Virus record (IMG/VR): IMGVR_UViG_3300034279_002133
Span: 1-53,841 of that record
From: a virus
Length of the DNA stretch: 53,841 nt
Reading direction: 5' to 3' (one strand)
The notes under the pieces were generated by a model. That model did not search any database. It was not told the origin of the DNA and was given only the letters and a program-made list of their open reading frames with translations. Made by a program: the position numbers and the translations under genes. Positions 1 through 8,345 of this stretch are shown piece after piece. The stretch's first letter is position 1, and the number at the start of each line of letters is the position of its first letter.

Positions 1-900
1 TGGCTTTACATCCCCATCGTCAAAGAAAAATTCTTTTGCCCGTTGAACATGGAAGTTGTATGTTTTAACTAGGGAGTTTGTGCTCCCCCTGTCAAGCCAT
101 TCCGGAGAATACTTAAGTTTCCGCTTCTCATCATCATCAAGCAAATCAAAGTCCTTTTCAGCCAGCGCATAAAGCCACCTCTGACCTGATGCTAAGCCTG
201 ATACGCCAACGTGCGCTGACAGGGTATCAAAGTAGAAATTCTCCGGTTTGGTAAAATCTAGCGAATAACCCTCTTGAGCCCTCACACGGTCATAGGATAT
301 ATTATGGCCAATAACAAGCCTATCAGTTCCAATCGGGATCAACTTGAATTGGTCCCAGTCATTTTGGGGAATATCAAGGTTAACAAGCTCGGCGGCTAAC
401 CAAATATAGGCGGCCTCATCACTTAGGGCAGTTCCAATAATGGGAAAGGCCCCACCTTTAACGAAAGTTTCCGTGTCGAATGTAAATACTTCTTCCTCGG
501 GGTAGGGTACTTTTCTAGTTTGCCATTGCTTGTTGGGGCCATCCCCGATAAGCTCATACCGTGTCCACCCCGGTTGAAATACTAAATCGTTGATTGACGG
601 GATCTTTGGTAGGGTACATTTGGCAAATTTATTGCCCAGTTCCTTGTAGCGTCCAACTTGATTTTCTGCAATCTTTTCAAAGTGGTCGCGGATATTGTTA
701 GCCTTTAGGTTAGGCAGGGGGATTGGGCCATCATAGATGCTTTCGGGATAATCAACGGGGGTCTCAATCCCAAATTTCCTCAAAAGGGAAACGGCCTGGT
801 CCTTTTGCTTGCTATTCATTTCGGGCCTGTAATCAGATCCGAAAATCTTTAGGTGCAAGTCATCGGACAAGACCGGGTAGCCAAGGGCAGTAGTTTTCAT
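1..900 (-). CDS. Pol-gamma-like family A DNA polymerase, N-terminal part
   Basis: The gene starts with ATG at 900 and stays open to base 1, so only the first 300 residues are present and the polymerase domain lies outside. Residues 139-245 form a 3'-5' exonuclease domain: motif I FDTET (D142, E144) and motif II GHNISYDR (N200, D204), followed by FDTLSAHVGVSGLASGQRW. From memory this matches mitochondrial DNA polymerase gamma (GHNVSFDR, then DTMSMHMAISGLSSFQR). The match also covers the region before the exonuclease (LPNLKANNIRDHFEKIAENQ and PGWTRYE, about residues 62-115) and a later WLDRGSTNSL like the WLDISSVNSL of Pol gamma. Presumed role: phage genome replication with proofreading. It is the last gene in the direction of transcription. 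Family confidence is high; fine placement needs the rest of the gene. Confidence 0.88.
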   Translation of the reverse strand, partial: MKTTALGYPVLSDDLHLKIFGSDYRPEMNSKQKDQAVSLLRKFGIETPVDYPESIYDGPIPLPNLKANNIRDHFEKIAENQVGRYKELGNKFAKCTLPKIPSINDLVFQPGWTRYELIGDGPNKQWQTRKVPYPEEEVFTFDTETFVKGGAFPIIGTALSDEAAYIWLAAELVNLDIPQNDWDQFKLIPIGTDRLVIGHNISYDRVRAQEGYSLDFTKPENFYFDTLSAHVGVSGLASGQRWLYALAEKDFDLLDDDEKRKLKYSPEWLDRGSTNSLVKTYNFHVQRAKEFFFDDGDVKP

Positions 901-968
901 CGGCGTTAGGTTGATTTGACTGTGGGCTATTTGACTGTGGGCCATTTGACCGTTTGACTATTCAGCCA

Positions 969-1292
969 TTAGGACACGGAGTCCAAAGGTGGTGGCACTA
1001 GGCTGTCGGCGACTGGGGAAAGGATTGCACTAAAACCATTGCCAAATATACGTTTTGAAGGCTGCGCCCATCGTGGTTGGTTTCCTAGCCAACTATGGAC
1101 GTAATAGCTGAATGTTACGGGCCTGCCTAGAGTATCACTGGGGCCATTGCCTGAGGTGCCTAAGAAGTAACCGGAGTAAATGTTGCTCCACCCCATGTAA
1201 GGCTTGGCTATGATGTTGCCATATTCACTTACTGACTCCCCCCCAATAATGCCAGCTACGGCTTTCGCCATAGTTACTGTAAGTGGTACCAT
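969..1292 (-). CDS. Hypothetical protein, Gly/Ser-rich
   Basis: A 107-residue protein I do not recognise. Its start overlaps the end of the preceding coiled-coil gene by 19 bases. I chose the ATG at 1292 because a purine-rich GAGAGGAAGA lies directly before it; an ATG seven codons later (MAKAVAGIIGG) would avoid the overlap. It is rich in glycine, serine and aromatic residues, with no catalytic motif or clear membrane segment. Lying between a coiled-coil protein and the DNA polymerase, it could be a replication accessory protein, but that is only context. Confidence 0.6.
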   Translation of the reverse strand: MVPLTVTMAKAVAGIIGGESVSEYGNIIAKPYMGWSNIYSGYFLGTSGNGPSDTLGRPVTFSYYVHSWLGNQPRWAQPSKRIFGNGFSAILSPVADSLVPPPLDSVS

Positions 1293-2197
1293 TCTTCCTC
1301 TCTTTCAATTTCTTCAATTTTACCCCTTACCCAAGTTGATCCCGTATCCTCTAGGTCGGCATCTAGTTGGAAATTAATTGATTGGTTTAGTTTTTGAAAA
1401 CTTACTTCAAAATCCTGAAGACCTGAACTTATGTAAACATCTTTTCTATTTCTTTTGTAGATGTCAAATACGTCATCAATTTTTGAAAATTCATGGGGGC
1501 GGCATTCCGGGTGCTGCTGCCACTTTCTCATTTCGAAGAATGAAAATGGCTCATCGATTTCCCATGATTTATCTTTGCCTTCAAAAAGTCTAATAAGGGC
1601 GTCCCTCTTCCACCAATTGCTTACCCTGTCGATATAATACTCCCATGCAGTTTCGTCAGTTAAGTAAGTATCACAATCTTTACGGATTGTTTCAAGCTCT
1701 TTTTTACCGTCGTTTATGACATCCATGGTAGCTTCAGGGAGCACACCAAATAGGTACTCAGAGCGGCACTCATTGATGCGTTCATAAACACTGGGGAACA
1801 AAACCGAGTAGCACATTAGCTTATAGTCGTCAGAATCCCCACAAATTAAATCTAAGATGGTTTCAAAGATTGATATTGACGTTGCGATTTGCTTTTCCAG
1901 GTCTGGCTCTTGCTCTTCTTCCCGGTCTGGCAGTCCTCTTTCACTTCTAAGTTCACGAATTTCACTCATCAACCCCTCAATATCAAGCTTTAGCTTCTTG
2001 TTTTCCCTACCCATTTCTCTTTCTAGTCGTGCCTTGTAGGCTTCCACTTCGTAGAATAGGTTTGTAACTTTTTCTTTTAGATAATCAAGAGATAATGCCG
2101 TCTTATTATCTAGTTGGGTGCGAGCATTAAAGTCTTTTTCAACACTGCGGATACTGGAGAGAACGCTGGTTTTTAATTTGAGGATCGAATCGTTCAC
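1274..2197 (-). CDS. Coiled-coil protein of unknown function
   Basis: 307 residues. About residues 30-100 are a highly charged heptad-rich segment (KLKLDIEGLMSEIRELRSER), a likely coiled coil. The rest is a mixed, tryptophan-containing globular region (AWEYYIDRVSNWWKRDALI) without a motif I can name. It starts one base after the stop of the acidic protein upstream and overlaps the next gene by 19 bases, so it belongs to the polymerase-proximal operon. A structural or scaffold role is possible. No frameshift or truncation is visible. Confidence 0.75.
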   Translation of the reverse strand: MNDSILKLKTSVLSSIRSVEKDFNARTQLDNKTALSLDYLKEKVTNLFYEVEAYKARLEREMGRENKKLKLDIEGLMSEIRELRSERGLPDREEEQEPDLEKQIATSISIFETILDLICGDSDDYKLMCYSVLFPSVYERINECRSEYLFGVLPEATMDVINDGKKELETIRKDCDTYLTDETAWEYYIDRVSNWWKRDALIRLFEGKDKSWEIDEPFSFFEMRKWQQHPECRPHEFSKIDDVFDIYKRNRKDVYISSGLQDFEVSFQKLNQSINFQLDADLEDTGSTWVRGKIEEIEREEEWYHLQ

Positions 2198-2198
2198 G

Positions 2199-2768
2199 TT
2201 AAATTGGTTTGATGGTTGCTTTTAGTTTGTTTTCTGGTTCCCCGGGTTCAGTTGTATCTGATGGCCGGATTATGAAGCTGAATTTCTTTTCAGGGTCTGA
2301 TAGCAGGTGAAAATCACCCATAAAATGTTTGCCTTCAGAAGATAACAAAAATGAATTACCCGGTGTCGGCGGAGAACACAAGGCAATGTCACCTTCTAAA
2401 TCGGGGTCAGCCTCTTCGATGGCTATTACTAATTCCCTGTAAATGGCAGAGGTCTTAGCCAGATCCTCATCAGTGGTTATTTCAGCCCTGACTTCATCCT
2501 GTACGGCCTCTAAGCGAGATTCTAAACCAGTGTCAAGCTGGATGGTGAAGATAGCTCCGTCATTTTCCGACTCAAACATGACTTCCTCGGGTTCAAATTC
2601 ACAGTCTTCGGGCTCTTGATCTGTGAAATCAAACTCCAGAAGCGAGTAGAAAGCTTCTTTTAGTGTGTCACCGTCTGGGCCACCCAGATAGTTGGCTATG
2701 GCATAGAAGATTTTGGGGTTTGCTAACAATCTGGAGACAGGGTATACAATTGACATAGTTCGGTCCAT
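2199..2768 (-). CDS. Acidic hypothetical protein
   Basis: 189 residues, very rich in Asp and Glu (DFTDQEPEDCEFEPEEVM), no recognised domain. The ATG at 2768 is only about 9 bases from the -10 box at 2777-2782, so a transcript starting there would be nearly leaderless; a second in-frame ATG five codons in (MSIVYPVSRLL) may be the true start. It heads a short unit followed closely by the coiled-coil gene. Strong acidity could mean DNA mimicry or a chaperone role, but nothing specific supports either. Confidence 0.7.
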   Translation of the reverse strand: MDRTMSIVYPVSRLLANPKIFYAIANYLGGPDGDTLKEAFYSLLEFDFTDQEPEDCEFEPEEVMFESENDGAIFTIQLDTGLESRLEAVQDEVRAEITTDEDLAKTSAIYRELVIAIEEADPDLEGDIALCSPPTPGNSFLLSSEGKHFMGDFHLLSDPEKKFSFIIRPSDTTEPGEPENKLKATIKPI

Positions 2769-2776
2769 CTACTCTT

Positions 2777-2804
2777 AGTATAGCAGGGAGGCCCCGTAAG
2801 TAAA
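2777..2804 (-). promoter_or_regulatory. Sigma70-like promoter
   Basis: On the minus strand TTTACT, 16 bases, then TATACT preceded by TGC (extended -10). It lies just upstream of the acidic protein gene at 2768. Confidence 0.6.
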
Positions 2805-2827
2805 CCCCCCTTGTGTTTTACCCTGTT

Positions 2828-5596
2828 TCACTCTGGGTTTTCTCTAACTTGTTGGATTCTTTGCTGGGCGATGTCTAGGTACGTTTCTTCCATTTCAATG
2901 CCAACGAAGTTAAATCCTTCGAGTAGTGCAGCCTTTCCAGTTGTTCCAGAGCCAAGGAATGGATCAAGTACGGTACCACCGGGCGGCGTAATTAAGCGGC
3001 ACAAGTATCGCATTAAATCTGTCGGTTTGACTGTAGGGTGATTGTTGGTTTCACCATTGAGACCTTCGTTTCTGTCTTTTTTATTGGCTTTGGGGCAGTA
3101 GAAGAACCGGGCGGCGCTGCCGGTGTCGCCATAACCTGGGTTCACGCCGTCAGGTACGGCTCTGTCGGTGCCGGTGTTCCAGTTGTAGCGCCCAGTCCCG
3201 GCGTTGATCTGCTTTGAGTTACCTCCCCGGCTGATTCCCGTCTGTGGAAACAACCCCACCACTTCGCCTTCACCCGAATGGATCAGGTTGGCGGGCCAAC
3301 GGCCGGCGGTCGTCAGCTCACCGCTTGACGTGGCCCCCGTGCTTTGTCCGCTCATTGCCGTTGCAGACACTACGGTTTCAGTGCGCACCATCACCGGCCG
3401 CGCTTCCGTCCCCACCCTGCACCCATCCACATTCAGCGCCCCGGTGCCGTGCTTCAGCACGTTGGCGGCCACGGTGCCCTCTGAGATGGGCTTGCGGGCC
3501 ATCACTACAGGCTCAAGGCTGGGGCTGACGGCCTCGGACTGGGAGGCGTCCAGAACCCGCCACGTAGCAGGCTCGATTGCAGAAAGTGTGAGGGTGCTTT
3601 GCAATAACGCAAGCGAGGCGTTGAAGATCTGCGCCGCAGTGGAAGCATTGGCACCGAACCCACCGGGAAGGCTGCACGCCTGGATGATGCTCTCGGGCGT
3701 GATCTGCGATAGACAGTAGCTCAAGGTTTTCCAGTCGGTTGTCGTTTTTGATTCCGTTTCGGTGGTGGACGTTTTCTCCCTTGCACAGACGCCTTCCAAG
3801 GTGTGCCTCCATGACGAGGCAATGCTCCAAGCGATACTTGCCGCCGCCAATGTTGACGCCGATGTATCCACTAGAGAGCTGGTAGCGCCCGCCGCCCCAG
3901 TTGCCGTTTTTCTCTCCTGCTCTCCCTCGTGCTGGGTTGCTGCAGGCTCTTGAGCAAAACCGATCTTCGCCTCTGGCGAGCCTGCTTGGGTAGGTCTTGA
4001 ACTGCTTGCCGCAGCATTCGCAATTTGTAAGCACTGCGCCTCTAGTTCTGTTAGGTTCTCTAAAATTATAGCGCAGTAACCCATTGAGTCTACGGGCTTT
4101 GTGGCCCATGTCACGCTTTCAAAGGACGGTTTCAACGCGGTGCCCCAGCCGGCCCACTGCTGGGCTTCGGGGGTGATGCCCTGCGGCTTTACATAATCGG
4201 GGTGATCCGATCGCAGCTCTGGGCGTTGAATCACGCCTAGGCCCGAAGTTTTGCCAGCCACATTGAATCCCACGCTGTCATGCCCTCTGGCCCCTGCCGC
4301 CTTATCAATCGCCTTGCTCACATCCAGTGACTTCGGAAATCCGCTATTACCTGAAATAAACGGCTTACCATTTCTACGCACCAAGAACGCTCCGGTATCC
4401 GTCTTTAAGCACCAAACTTTATCACCGCTGTAACTAACTTTCTCTACGTTGTGTTTTGCCTGTAACTCAGTTGTGCAGCTTTTTCGATTAAGGTGTACGC
4501 ACCCTTTCCCGTAATCAATATGGTTACGAATAGCCAATGAGCTACAAATTGCTGAAACAATGTCAAGATATTGGGGCTTCTTTGACCAGAAAGTCTCAGC
4601 GGTCGTGTCTTTAGGCATAGAGCCGTCACCGTCAAGCAACCCCTTTAAGAGCGCGCCCCGGCTATAATAATCAAACTTAAGAACATCCCACTTTAATTGA
4701 CGGTCTGCGTAGTTTTCCAGCATGAAGTCAGCCAAATTGCCTGTAACGTAGAAACTGTGCTCATCTTTGTGATTAGGGTTCTTCGCTACTTTCACATACT
4801 CTGAGAATTTGCAGTTTTCAGAACTCAGACTATCCCGCAACTTAATAAGTGTGTCTGGCTTGGACTGCGAAAACATAATAGCTTTCCCGCCCTTGTGTTT
4901 CCAAGCGTCAGTCAACCACCAACCAATCATGTATGCGCGTGGCTCGTAAATACCCTCATTAAGATGCGAAGCCAACGGGAATACTTTAAGCCAACTCTTT
5001 TTAACATCACTAGCTAGAGTTACATCAAAGTCTGAGTATTCGTAGCGGGAGTTTGTTTTGTGTTTAAGGTAAACACGATGTTTTGCGGTAAGCAATTGAT
5101 CAGTATGCCTGTTTTGAAAATGGATCATACTGTCTGGTGCATCATATACTAACACTTCGTTCGGAGTAAACCAACTGAACTCATTGCTGGTGTGATTCCA
5201 TTGCAAGATTTTGTCTTTATTTGGTTGGATATCTTTGTAGTGTTTCCACCCAGAGTCAGTCAAACACTCGGTGTCTTCCGAGTAACACCCGTAGACCCAC
5301 GCGATCATGTCCCGAATTTCAAATCCCGCATCCTCAATCCGCACCGCCATCCGGTGCTGCGTGCGCGTACCAGCAAATGACAGTAAATGTCCACCAGGCT
5401 TCAAGACCCGTAGGCACTCTTTCCAAATATCAACACTTGGCACATCATAATCCCATTTTTTACCCATAAACGCCAGCCCATAGGGAGGATCAGTACAAAT
5501 AGCATCGATACTATTGTCGGGCATTTCCTTTAATACATCGAGGCAATTGCCATGGTAGAGTTGATAGCGATCTTCGGAAACGTAAGGCTTAATCAT
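2828..5596 (-). CDS. DNA methyltransferase (N6/N4 type) with intein and internal insertion
   Basis: 922 residues. The methylase parts are residues 1-103 (catalytic TDPPYG at 35-40), 418-500 (SGFPKSLDVSKAIDKAAGA, GWGTALKP) and the C-terminal ~200 residues (VVMARKPISEGT, GTGALNVDGCRV, HPTVKPTDLMRYL, SAM-binding DPFLGSGTTG). This is the phage-type N6_N4 methylase fold, which modifies adenine or cytosine, probably to protect phage DNA. Two insertions interrupt it: an intein (104-417) and a ~190-residue segment between GTALKPSFES and SLEPVVMARKP that overlaps an HNH nuclease gene in another frame. The start overlaps the topoisomerase stop as ATGA, implying translational coupling. With the intein removed it is still longer than typical relatives because of the second insertion. 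Confidence 0.9.
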   Translation of the reverse strand: MIKPYVSEDRYQLYHGNCLDVLKEMPDNSIDAICTDPPYGLAFMGKKWDYDVPSVDIWKECLRVLKPGGHLLSFAGTRTQHRMAVRIEDAGFEIRDMIAWVYGCYSEDTECLTDSGWKHYKDIQPNKDKILQWNHTSNEFSWFTPNEVLVYDAPDSMIHFQNRHTDQLLTAKHRVYLKHKTNSRYEYSDFDVTLASDVKKSWLKVFPLASHLNEGIYEPRAYMIGWWLTDAWKHKGGKAIMFSQSKPDTLIKLRDSLSSENCKFSEYVKVAKNPNHKDEHSFYVTGNLADFMLENYADRQLKWDVLKFDYYSRGALLKGLLDGDGSMPKDTTAETFWSKKPQYLDIVSAICSSLAIRNHIDYGKGCVHLNRKSCTTELQAKHNVEKVSYSGDKVWCLKTDTGAFLVRRNGKPFISGNSGFPKSLDVSKAIDKAAGARGHDSVGFNVAGKTSGLGVIQRPELRSDHPDYVKPQGITPEAQQWAGWGTALKPSFESVTWATKPVDSMGYCAIILENLTELEAQCLQIANAAASSSRPTQAGSPEAKIGFAQEPAATQHEGEQERKTATGAAGATSSLVDTSASTLAAASIAWSIASSWRHTLEGVCAREKTSTTETESKTTTDWKTLSYCLSQITPESIIQACSLPGGFGANASTAAQIFNASLALLQSTLTLSAIEPATWRVLDASQSEAVSPSLEPVVMARKPISEGTVAANVLKHGTGALNVDGCRVGTEARPVMVRTETVVSATAMSGQSTGATSSGELTTAGRWPANLIHSGEGEVVGLFPQTGISRGGNSKQINAGTGRYNWNTGTDRAVPDGVNPGYGDTGSAARFFYCPKANKKDRNEGLNGETNNHPTVKPTDLMRYLCRLITPPGGTVLDPFLGSGTTGKAALLEGFNFVGIEMEETYLDIAQQRIQQVRENPE
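3513..4109 (-). CDS. HNH endonuclease nested in the methylase gene, different frame
   Basis: A 198-residue open frame lying wholly inside the methylase coding region but in another frame of the same strand. It reads as a complete HNH homing-type nuclease: an N-terminal zinc finger (CECCGKQF...FCSRACSN), a beta-strand stretch (GGGRYQLSSGYIGVNI), the HNH core (LEHCLVMEAHLGRRL, VHHRNGIKNDNRLENLELLS, HAREHH) and a second zinc finger (CFHCGADL...FCNRACY). It starts at the ATG in GTGACATGGGCC and its stop TGA falls exactly where the conserved methylase sequence resumes (SLEPVVMARKP). So the insertion carries a nuclease in one frame while keeping the methylase frame open. Whether both are translated cannot be seen. 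Confidence 0.8.
   Translation of the reverse strand: MGHKARRLNGLLRYNFREPNRTRGAVLTNCECCGKQFKTYPSRLARGEDRFCSRACSNPARGRAGEKNGNWGGGRYQLSSGYIGVNIGGGKYRLEHCLVMEAHLGRRLCKGENVHHRNGIKNDNRLENLELLSIADHAREHHPGVQPSRWVRCQCFHCGADLQRLACVIAKHPHTFCNRACYVAGSGRLPVRGRQPQP
4346..5287 (-). other. Intein with LAGLIDADG endonuclease in the methylase
   Basis: Codons 104-417 (314 residues). It begins CYSEDTECLTDSGW (block A), has TAKHRVYL (block B, T-x-x-H) and two LAGLIDADG-type motifs, AYMIGWWLTDA and LLKGLLDGDGS, and ends FISGN followed by Ser in the extein. The extein junction G|S is restored between IAWVYG and SGFPKSL, where methylases are continuous. Block G has glycine instead of the usual penultimate histidine before the terminal Asn, a variant that can still splice in some inteins. 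Removal would restore a continuous methylase N-terminal half. Confidence 0.85.
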
Positions 5597-7653
5597 GGTA
5601 GTTTAATTTCTGTTAAGTTTGCAATTTTAGCCCCCTTCGCACCAGGTTTCCCTAGCTTTATGGAAAGGTCAATTTTTGTTGGTTTTTTCTTTGTCGATAC
5701 CCATTCGAAGGTAAATGGTTTCTCTCCGAAATATGTCAGGGTGGCCCCATCTGGCAACCATTGTTTGCCTGTACTTGTGGTTCTACACAGGGTTTCCCCA
5801 TCCATGGACATGGCCCTCAGTTGGCCATCAACCATGAATACGGCCAAATACTTGCGTCCCGAGACGTATGCTTCCGGTCTTGCGAGCACTACTGGAGAGT
5901 ACCCTGTGGAAATTACTCCCTTATAGGAAGCAGGCACCTTCTTTAGCATTCCGTCTTCGCACATCAGGATTAGCTTGTCGGTAGACCCCATGGCTAGGCA
6001 ACCCTTGGGCCCCTTAGACTGTTCAATCACACCTTTCTTCATGTCGATTTTTAAGAAACGTGGTTTTGCTATTGGGGTGGTGCCTGAGGGGGTAGTGGCC
6101 GGAGGGAGAGACCCTGCGTTGTCTACTTTGGGCCGGACCCCTACGGCAACAGGAACATCAATCAAAGGACTCCTACGGGGAACCCCATATTGCTTGTTGA
6201 TCCTAGCAAGTTCCTCCAACATGTAAGACTTTCGGGCACTGACATTATCGGCTTTGTCCCCCACCAGGGACTCTAACCTATTGATGTCAGCCAATAGCTC
6301 ATTTTTCTCACAAGACATCAAATCAAAGTCTAGGCCCGTTAATTGCCGCAATCTCATTTCTAAAATGGCATCAGCTTGTTGCTCGGTGAATTTAAGCGGT
6401 GCTGACATTAGGGACTGCTTGGCTTCAGATTTGCCATTTGCGGCACGAATACGCTTAATGACTAGGTCCATACGGTCAATAGCCTTTAGGAGACCATCAA
6501 CAATGTGTAATCTTTTGTTTTTTGCCTCCAGTTCATGTTCAAATTTAACATCAAGGCGACCCAATCTCCATTGGACCCATCGTTGGATGATTTGTACCGG
6601 TGATAACTCAACGGGCTTAAACCCATCGATAACCAAGGTTTTAGCTGAGTATTTGCAATCAAGGTCTGTATATGTGTATAGCAACTGCTTTACCAAATTA
6701 ATATCAGCACCAGGTTTGAGGACCACCACCAGCCTATCCCCACTAATATCACTTTCATCTGTGATTTCGGCGATCCCTTCAATACGTCCTTTTTCTAGCT
6801 CACTCTTGATCTGCTCACCAAGTTTCTCTGGATTGGTGCCAGGTGGCAAACAAGTGAAAGTCAAGGTGGATCGATCCCTTGATTTTCCGCCCCTTTTCTG
6901 AATACCGGACTCAACACGGGCCATACAGCGTATGCCCCCGATTCCAGTACGGGTATAAGCATCTAGTTGCTCGTCTTGGACGATTTGGGTGCCAGTTGGG
7001 AAGTCGGGAATTAGAGATAGGCTGGCTTTTTTTATATTATCAAGGTGGGCCTTTTCGGTGGGGGCATCCTTGCAAATTAACTTAATGGCTTCTACGATAG
7101 AACGTAAGCTGTGGGGAGCCAAACGAGTAGCAAAACCCACGGCAATTCCTGAGTCACCGTTTAGCAAAACGGTTGGCAAAGAAGTATTAAACCTGATGGC
7201 CTCCCGCTTACTGCCATCATAGTTTGATTTAGTTTCCCACACTTCCCGGTCTTGTAAAAGAAGTTCCACTGCGGAAATTCGTAGTCTATTTTCTAGGTAC
7301 CTTTCTGCTGAGGGGGAGTCAACTGTGCTTCCAATATTTCCGTGACAATCAATCCAAGGGACATTATTGTTCCAAGGAGTAGCCATGTTAATCAGGGCCC
7401 CGTATGCAGAACCATGGGGATGGTAATAGGCACTAGTTAGGCCCGTAGTTCGGGCACACTTCACATACGGTTTATTCGGAAGCAGCCCTTCTTCAATCAT
7501 TGTCTGAAGGATGCGTCTTTGAACTGGCTTTAGCCCATCGCAAATGTCCGGTATCGATCTCCCGATAAGCACGGCCATACTATAGCTCAAATAGTCTTCC
7601 TTGAGCTGATCGACAAGATTGACTTCTGTGATTTTTGGCCTAGTTTTAGTCAT
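5593..7653 (-). CDS. Type II DNA topoisomerase subunit A (GyrA/ParC-like)
   Basis: 686 residues, shorter than bacterial GyrA or ParC (about 750-870). The N-terminal breakage-reunion domain is clear: DYLSYSMAVLIGRSIPDICDGLKPVQRRIL (two segments at 20-49), HPHGSAYGALINM, and the catalytic tyrosine Y119 in SAERYLENRL; LLNGDSGIAVGFAT follows. The tower and coiled-coil region reaches about residue 480, and the C-terminal part (570-686) looks like a reduced beta-pinwheel. It passes one duplex through another together with an ATPase subunit, which is not in this window. It overlaps the HNH gene by 8 bases and the methylase start by 4, so these form one operon behind the kinase promoter. Confidence 0.92.
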   Translation of the reverse strand: MTKTRPKITEVNLVDQLKEDYLSYSMAVLIGRSIPDICDGLKPVQRRILQTMIEEGLLPNKPYVKCARTTGLTSAYYHPHGSAYGALINMATPWNNNVPWIDCHGNIGSTVDSPSAERYLENRLRISAVELLLQDREVWETKSNYDGSKREAIRFNTSLPTVLLNGDSGIAVGFATRLAPHSLRSIVEAIKLICKDAPTEKAHLDNIKKASLSLIPDFPTGTQIVQDEQLDAYTRTGIGGIRCMARVESGIQKRGGKSRDRSTLTFTCLPPGTNPEKLGEQIKSELEKGRIEGIAEITDESDISGDRLVVVLKPGADINLVKQLLYTYTDLDCKYSAKTLVIDGFKPVELSPVQIIQRWVQWRLGRLDVKFEHELEAKNKRLHIVDGLLKAIDRMDLVIKRIRAANGKSEAKQSLMSAPLKFTEQQADAILEMRLRQLTGLDFDLMSCEKNELLADINRLESLVGDKADNVSARKSYMLEELARINKQYGVPRRSPLIDVPVAVGVRPKVDNAGSLPPATTPSGTTPIAKPRFLKIDMKKGVIEQSKGPKGCLAMGSTDKLILMCEDGMLKKVPASYKGVISTGYSPVVLARPEAYVSGRKYLAVFMVDGQLRAMSMDGETLCRTTSTGKQWLPDGATLTYFGEKPFTFEWVSTKKKPTKIDLSIKLGKPGAKGAKIANLTEIKLP

Positions 7654-8338
7654 TAGTAATTTCTTCCCTTAGCGAGGGATCAATGCCCCTAGCAGTTTGA
7701 TATCGAGTGAGGGGGCCAGGTGTTGATATTTTCCCAGTCACTAAGCAGCGTACACGCCTAGAATTAATTTTTTTAGCCATATCGGAAAAATGCAGGGGAT
7801 TCTTGGCCAATGTCACACGCGCTGATCGCCTAGCATGATTGCTAAAAAACTCAGGGTCTTTGCTTAGTTTAGTTTGATTAGCTTTTTCATATGCTTGTTT
7901 CCTCTTTTCTGGAGTCATGGCCTTTTTCATCGCCAAATACCTACTTTCTTTTTCTTCAGGGGATAACTTGGCCATCGCCGCTCGACCCCCTGCTTGTTTC
8001 TGCTCCCGGGTTTCTTCTCTGGGGAGACCGTTCCATCTAATTATTGCGGGAATGGCTTTTACCTTCATCCACTTTCGCCAAAGAGATAAAATCTCCGCCT
8101 TAAGGTAAGATTTCTCCCAACCCCAAATACAAGGGTGGTTACACTCTTCTGACTGCAAAACACCTTGAATAGCGTGGTGCTCTTTGAGCAGAAGAACGGT
8201 ATTACTTCCCCCTAGGCATTTTGGGACGGGATAATGACATGACTCCCAATCCCCATGGCAAGGATTTCCAGGTTCTAGCCGGTTGTCAAAGTAATAGTCT
8301 TCGCACCACCTTACAAATTGCTCCTGAGTCGGCATCAT
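7646..8338 (-). CDS. HNH homing endonuclease-like protein
   Basis: About 230 residues from the ATG at 8338 (MMPTQEQFVRWCEDYYF). The core CHYPVPKCLGGSNTVLLLKE followed by HHAIQGVLQSEECNHPCI is an HNH-type metal site as in phage intron-associated or free-standing homing nucleases. The C-terminal half is lysine/arginine-rich with short repeat-like helices (KESRYLAMKKAMTPEKRKQA, SRRVRCLVTGK), typical of DNA-binding modules in such enzymes. It lies between a kinase and the topoisomerase gene, overlapping the latter by 8 bases. No intron boundaries are seen, so it is probably a free-standing mobile gene. Confidence 0.75.
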   Translation of the reverse strand: MMPTQEQFVRWCEDYYFDNRLEPGNPCHGDWESCHYPVPKCLGGSNTVLLLKEHHAIQGVLQSEECNHPCIWGWEKSYLKAEILSLWRKWMKVKAIPAIIRWNGLPREETREQKQAGGRAAMAKLSPEEKESRYLAMKKAMTPEKRKQAYEKANQTKLSKDPEFFSNHARRSARVTLAKNPLHFSDMAKKINSRRVRCLVTGKISTPGPLTRYQTARGIDPSLREEITND

Positions 8339-8345
8339 TTTGTCA

